NCBI GenBank assembly: GCA_959599615.1
Contig: CAUGKA010000024.1
Coordinates: forward strand, 1-16,837
DNA length: 16,837 nt
Direction of reading: 5' to 3'
Source: an uncultured Collinsella sp.
GTDB lineage: Bacteria; Actinomycetota; Coriobacteriia; Coriobacteriales; Coriobacteriaceae
Shown here: in pieces, positions 13,637 to 16,837 of the stretch
How the letters are laid out: each line of letters starts with the position of its first letter
Numbering within the stretch: the first letter of the stretch is position 1
Notes under the pieces: generated by a model
Told to the model about the DNA's origin: nothing
The model's database searches: none
The model's input: only the letters and a program-made list of their open reading frames with translations
Made by a program: the position numbers and the translations under genes

Positions 13637-15389
13637 GGTCTAAGTATCCTCTCACGTCTGCTTCGTAGTCCTCGATAATGTGCGGTCCTGATGAGCCAAA
13701 TTCAATAACGGTGTCGCCCACCAGGTCAAAGAGCGCTTCGTTGATGCTATCGACGAGCATGTCTTCGCTCTTGCCCGACTGTGCCACTGCCGATGCCGTC
13801 TGTGCCGTGTTCTGCTCGAGCAGCGCGCGCAGATAGGCGGCTGCGGCGGGCACGAGTTCGGTTGCGGTGCCAGCGGGTGCAGTCGATACGACCGCTGGCG
13901 TCGGCGCGAGGAGCGGTGCCACGACGCCAAACTGTTCGGTGGAAATGGTTGGCTCGTCGGCTTCGTTGCGCTCCGTGGGCGCCGCGATCGGCTCGGCCAT
14001 CACGTCGGCCGCGGGCTTGGCTTCCGGTTGCTCGGATTCCGCCGTATCGACCTCTGTGGGCACATCATCCTCGCGCTCCTCATCAATCAAAAGCGCTTCA
14101 CGCGTTTGCGCGGCGGCGCTCCGAATGTGCCCCAGCTGACTCAAATCGATATCGATCTTGACGGGCTGGTGCGCGGCGTCCCACGAAAGCCATGCAACGA
14201 TCTCGTCATCGATGATCTTGGCCAGATATTTGGGGACCTTCTCCTCCTTCAGAGGATGGGTGGGGTCTAGGGCCAGGCGCAGGCGTTGGTCGCAGGCGCG
14301 CATCATCTCACCGAGCTTGCTGCTTTTTTGTCTGCTGCCGTGGATGCGCATGCATTCCCAAAAGCCATTTTGGCAGCGGTAGATGTGAATGGGGTCCAGG
14401 CGATATTCGCAGTCCTCGTGGCGCTCGGGCGCAAAGAACACGGCCGAGGCAAACATGGTGTAGGGCATGGCCGTCTCCTCCCCAAACAAGCTCGCTACGA
14501 TGCCGGTCTTTCGGTGCGTGTCATAGTAGCGCGCCATACGGACATACACGGCGCATGCCACGTGGCGCAGGCCGCGATGGTGGGAACGGTCGAGCCGTGA
14601 GTTATTCAGGTTGTACGTGGAGAGGGCGTTTATAGCGGTCATGAGTCGCTCCTCGCCTGCCTCGTCGGGCGGAAGGGGGAGCGTGGGCTCGGAGGTTTTG
14701 CGACGCTTGGGGACTTGGGCCGACGGCGCCGGTACAGGCGAGAGGTCTCGCGCTGCGCGGCGCAGCTCGATGAGGGCGTTGTCGAATGTGACGGTTTTAG
14801 AATCGCGAAGCAGCTTGGGGTCGAGTCCGTGGAAAACGGCGTAATCCTGCATCCACACGCGTGCAAACCGGTCGATGCCGGGCTCGAAGGCGCGATAGGC
14901 ATCCCAAAAGGCCTTGATTTTGTTAAAACCATCGAGTGGGTCATCTACGCCAATGCCACAGATCAGCTCATAGAGATACAGGAAGGCAAAGGACGTAGAC
15001 GTTTCCTCGACGGTTCCGCGTCGCACTTGGGCGCGCCAAGTAAAATAGCCGCGCAGCTGCCGATCGCTCATAGCGTTGTAGGTTGGGAAGTACGACTTGA
15101 ATGTACCGTTATAGGGGCAGTCGTCTTCAAAGTCGGCCATCAGTAGGCCTTGGCGGTAGAAAAGCTCGGCTTCCGAAAGCCAGCGACCCGCGCCGCCTTT
15201 GGGGTCATCCTGCCAGCGCGATATCTCGCGCATCTTGCGGTACTGGTCGGGAAGGAAATTCTGCATCTGACGACCAGTTTTGAGAATCGGCTCGTCAGCA
15301 TAGACTTCGTTTGAGAAGCGAGCAGACTGATGGGTCCGGGCCTCGGCCATAATGCGCTCGATGAGCATCTTGATGTCCTGGTCGGCCAC
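13629..15389 (-). CDS. TerB-N/TerB-C domain protein
   Basis: This 586-residue protein is the first gene of the operon. The GTG at 15389 is preceded by AGGAG five bases upstream. Residues about 75-215 match the TerB-N domain: FKSYFPTYNAMSDRQLRGYF (97-116), WRAQVRRG (118-125) and FLYLYELICGIGV (136-148). A middle region (about 245-400) follows. Two C-terminal pieces match TerB-C: IDLSQLGHIRSAAAQTREAL (413-432), and SINEALFDLVGDTVIE (548-563) with IIEDYEADVRGYL (571-583). Between them lies a low-complexity Glu/Ala/Pro/Thr linker (about 440-510). I do not see a canonical TerB domain or signal peptide, so it is likely cytoplasmic. Ter proteins were named from tellurite resistance, but no terD, terC or terZ gene is near. 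Its partners point to nucleic-acid handling, perhaps as sensor or scaffold for the ATPase and helicase. Confidence 0.87.
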   Translation of the reverse strand: MADQDIKMLIERIMAEARTHQSARFSNEVYADEPILKTGRQMQNFLPDQYRKMREISRWQDDPKGGAGRWLSEAELFYRQGLLMADFEDDCPYNGTFKSYFPTYNAMSDRQLRGYFTWRAQVRRGTVEETSTSFAFLYLYELICGIGVDDPLDGFNKIKAFWDAYRAFEPGIDRFARVWMQDYAVFHGLDPKLLRDSKTVTFDNALIELRRAARDLSPVPAPSAQVPKRRKTSEPTLPLPPDEAGEERLMTAINALSTYNLNNSRLDRSHHRGLRHVACAVYVRMARYYDTHRKTGIVASLFGEETAMPYTMFASAVFFAPERHEDCEYRLDPIHIYRCQNGFWECMRIHGSRQKSSKLGEMMRACDQRLRLALDPTHPLKEEKVPKYLAKIIDDEIVAWLSWDAAHQPVKIDIDLSQLGHIRSAAAQTREALLIDEEREDDVPTEVDTAESEQPEAKPAADVMAEPIAAPTERNEADEPTISTEQFGVVAPLLAPTPAVVSTAPAGTATELVPAAAAYLRALLEQNTAQTASAVAQSGKSEDMLVDSINEALFDLVGDTVIEFGSSGPHIIEDYEADVRGYLDHE

Positions 15390-15404
15390 CGTCTCTCCTC
15401 TCCT

Positions 15405-15470
15405 AACGCAGCTTCGGTGACCTCATATCATAGCACAGCATCAAACAGATGTTCGAAATACCGCTGCGTT
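15405..15470. repeat. Inverted repeat around the defence-like operon promoter
   Basis: AACGCAGC (15405-15412) and GCTGCGTT (15463-15470) are perfect 8-bp inverted copies separated by 50 bp. The promoter of the TerB operon lies between them. It could be an operator pair for looping, a terminator for the DUF554 gene, or a hairpin in the leader. A chance match cannot be excluded. Confidence 0.4.
15427..15435 (-). promoter_or_regulatory. Extended -10 promoter of the TerB-BrxD-BrxHI operon
   Basis: On the minus strand TGCTATGAT combines a TGn extension (15433-15435) with TATGAT (15427-15432, 5/6 match). The -35 region (CGAACA at 17-bp spacing) is poor, as is common for extended -10 promoters. Transcription would begin near 15420, about 30 nt before the GTG at 15389. 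Confidence 0.55.
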
Positions 15471-15477
15471 GATAGAT

Positions 15478-16194
15478 TTAGAACAGGAGGGCGTAGATGA
15501 CGGCGATGACGACGGAGGGAAGCATATTGGCCGTGCGGAAGGTCTGAGGACGGATGAGGTTGACGCCGACGCAGAAGATGAGCATGGAGCCTACGAGCGA
15601 AAGGCTGTTGAGGGCTGCCGTGGTCATGATGGGGGAGAGCGCGCCGGCAAACAACGTGATCGTCCCCTGGAACACGGCGACGGGCAGGGCGGAGAAGATG
15701 CAGCCGCGGCCAAGCGAGGCCGTCATGGTGCAGACGATGATGCAGTCCAGTGCGCCCTTGAGGGCAAGCGTTGACCAGTCGCCGAGCAGGCCGTCCTGGA
15801 TCGATCCCACAATGGCCATGGCGCCGATGCACACGGTGAGTGAAGTCGAGACAAAAGCGTTGGTGAACTCGTTATCGCCCTCACTGCCAGTCTTGCGCTT
15901 GAGCCATTCGCCAAGGTTCTCGATGGAGGCCTCCAAGTTGATGGCCTCGCCGATGAGCGAACCGAGCGCAAATGAGACGATGAGCATGGTGGTACCGGTG
16001 GTCGCTAGCGCCTTTCCATCGATGATGAGCATCTTTTGCATGGTGCCGCCCAGGCCGATAAACAGGACGCACAGCCCCGATGCTTTCATGAGCGTGTCTT
16101 GGATGCGCGGTGTAATGAAGCGGCCGCCCGCTAATCCCAAAAGACCGCCCGCAACTAAAAGCGCAACGTTGATGATTGTTCCCAAGCCCGGCAT
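15478..16194 (-). CDS. DUF554 family integral membrane protein
   Basis: This 238-residue protein consists mainly of hydrophobic helices: about 6-24, 38-58, 66-84, 115-133, 147-165, 168-186, 196-214 and 225-237. Family-like motifs are GSLIGEAINLEASIENLGEW (78-97), ending in a short soluble loop, then TSLTVCIGAMAIVGSIQDGL (117-136). These match the DUF554 (YqgA-like) family. It is probably an inner-membrane transporter or channel, but no substrate is known. The ATG at 16194 follows AGGAGG (16199-16204) by four bases; the frame is open further up to 16263 without another good site. It is followed by 88 bp and then the TerB operon in the same direction. A palindromic site lies about 70 bp upstream. 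Confidence 0.9.
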   Translation of the reverse strand: MPGLGTIINVALLVAGGLLGLAGGRFITPRIQDTLMKASGLCVLFIGLGGTMQKMLIIDGKALATTGTTMLIVSFALGSLIGEAINLEASIENLGEWLKRKTGSEGDNEFTNAFVSTSLTVCIGAMAIVGSIQDGLLGDWSTLALKGALDCIIVCTMTASLGRGCIFSALPVAVFQGTITLFAGALSPIMTTAALNSLSLVGSMLIFCVGVNLIRPQTFRTANMLPSVVIAVIYALLF

Positions 16195-16263
16195 GAGCCC
16201 TCCTGTATTGATGCCAACGTGGCAATCGTAGCAGAACGAAATGCGAGGCACATCGCGACTCAT

Positions 16264-16289
16264 CTAATACGTTATATAAGTGGTATTAG
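16264..16289. promoter_or_regulatory. Palindromic site overlapping a -10-like sequence
   Basis: CTAATAC (16264-16270) and GTATTAG (16283-16289) are perfect 7-bp inverted copies separated by 12 bp. The AT-rich centre contains TATAAC on the minus strand (16271-16276, 5/6 match to a -10 box). This is a good shape for a repressor operator over the promoter of the DUF554 gene. No clear -35 was found, and the regulator is unknown. Confidence 0.5.
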
Positions 16290-16312
16290 GAATGATGCGC
16301 AGCATTTAAGCC

Positions 16313-16837
16313 TCAGGTGGTTGTCGGGACATAGGGGTAGTAGTCAAAGCGCAGTGTCATAAGCCGCTGCGGGGATTCAATAGCCGCGGCGATGATATTG
16401 GCATCGCGGGCACGATCAAACCCTTCGAGTTCGATCTGATACGAGACGTCTTGCATAATGTCCAGACGTCGCCAGGCTAGAAGTGTGTCGCCATCGAATT
16501 CCAAGGTCTTGCCTCCGTCTGGGGCAACGGCGTATAGACGCAGTTTAGCGGTGGTTGCAGGGTCGACAACCGTGACCTTTTTAATTTCGTTTCGAGTATT
16601 CTTGGCGCCCAACAAGGTGAGCAGTGTTGGGGCCACGACCTCGCCCGATGGCAAAAAGACGACTTCGATGGATTCGGGAAATGCGATGATGGCCGACTTG
16701 CGGACGGGCTGATTGGCGGCGGCAACTTCGATGTTTGCAGCATCGATGACCTCTGTGTGGTCGAGGGCGGCAAGCACGCAGCAGTTACCTTCATCGATCT
16801 CCTGAGGATCAGCAAGCCCCAGACTGTCCGCGAGCTC
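16313..16837 (-). CDS. Unrecognised protein, 5' end outside the window
   Basis: The frame is open from the window edge to a TGA at 16313, giving the last 174 residues. The start lies beyond 16837; an internal GTG at 16777 is not needed. The visible part has no membrane segment. It mixes strands and short helices: FPESIEVVFLPSGEVVAPTL, LRLYAVAPDGGKTLEFDGD, then WRRLDIMQDVSYQIELEGFD and RLMTLRFDYYPYVP at the end. A Cys-Cys pair occurs near the start of the visible part. I do not recognise the family and assign no function. It ends 119 bp before the DUF554 start and has no clear terminator. Confidence 0.75.
   Translation of the reverse strand, partial: ELADSLGLADPQEIDEGNCCVLAALDHTEVIDAANIEVAAANQPVRKSAIIAFPESIEVVFLPSGEVVAPTLLTLLGAKNTRNEIKKVTVVDPATTAKLRLYAVAPDGGKTLEFDGDTLLAWRRLDIMQDVSYQIELEGFDRARDANIIAAAIESPQRLMTLRFDYYPYVPTTT

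Noticed and set aside
9771..15389. Complete BREX system
   Set aside because: Only BrxD- and BrxHI-like proteins are present. No PglX methyltransferase, PglZ phosphatase, PglW/PglY, BrxA, BrxB or BrxL is visible, so it is described as BREX-related only.
13629..15389. Tellurite resistance operon
   Set aside because: Only TerB-N/TerB-C regions occur; no TerC, TerD or TerZ proteins are nearby.

Overview
The window looks like a chromosomal segment of a high-GC actinobacterium, most likely a gut coriobacterium of the Collinsella type. The grounds are the GC-rich codon use, AGGAGG-type ribosome binding sites with frequent GTG starts, a DUF3516-type Ski2-like helicase, and the overall gene style. 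The genus is a judgement from general familiarity, not from a search.

Left part (1-5060, minus strand). A strong bidirectional terminator (30-69) precedes the end of a large SF2 helicase with a DUF3516 tail (91-2772). A 309-bp gap follows, holding a 119-bp inverted-repeat element (2896-3014). Next come a divergent TrmB-family tRNA methyltransferase (3082-3921) and a class I methyltransferase resembling Trm9/ALKBH8 (4038-4910). The last has a consensus-like promoter upstream (5031-5059).

Middle part (5178-9668, plus strand). A two-gene, translationally coupled unit encodes an XRE-type HTH protein with two membrane segments and a membrane-anchored DUF4097 beta-repeat protein. It ends at a clear terminator (6835-6873). 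A second unit follows directly: Elp3 (radical SAM plus GNAT, tRNA wobble uridine modification) and a membrane-anchored spermidine-synthase-like protein. Elp3 may be read from a leaderless transcript.

Right part (9771-15389, minus strand). A three-gene operon encodes a TerB-N/TerB-C protein, a BrxC/BrxD-family ATPase and an Lhr/BrxHI-like helicase. The last two are the auxiliary pair of type 2 BREX phage defence, but here they travel with a Ter-family protein and without PglX or PglZ. This is the most interesting system in the window. It is preceded by an extended -10 promoter inside an inverted repeat and is separated from the convergent Elp3 unit by an 89-bp inverted repeat.

Right edge. A DUF554 membrane protein (15478-16194) has a palindromic site upstream, and an unrecognised gene runs off the window end (16313-16837). 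No tRNA, rRNA, CRISPR array, transposase or integrase gene was seen. Three tRNA-modification-like genes (TrmB, Trm9-like, Elp3) lie within about 6 kb.
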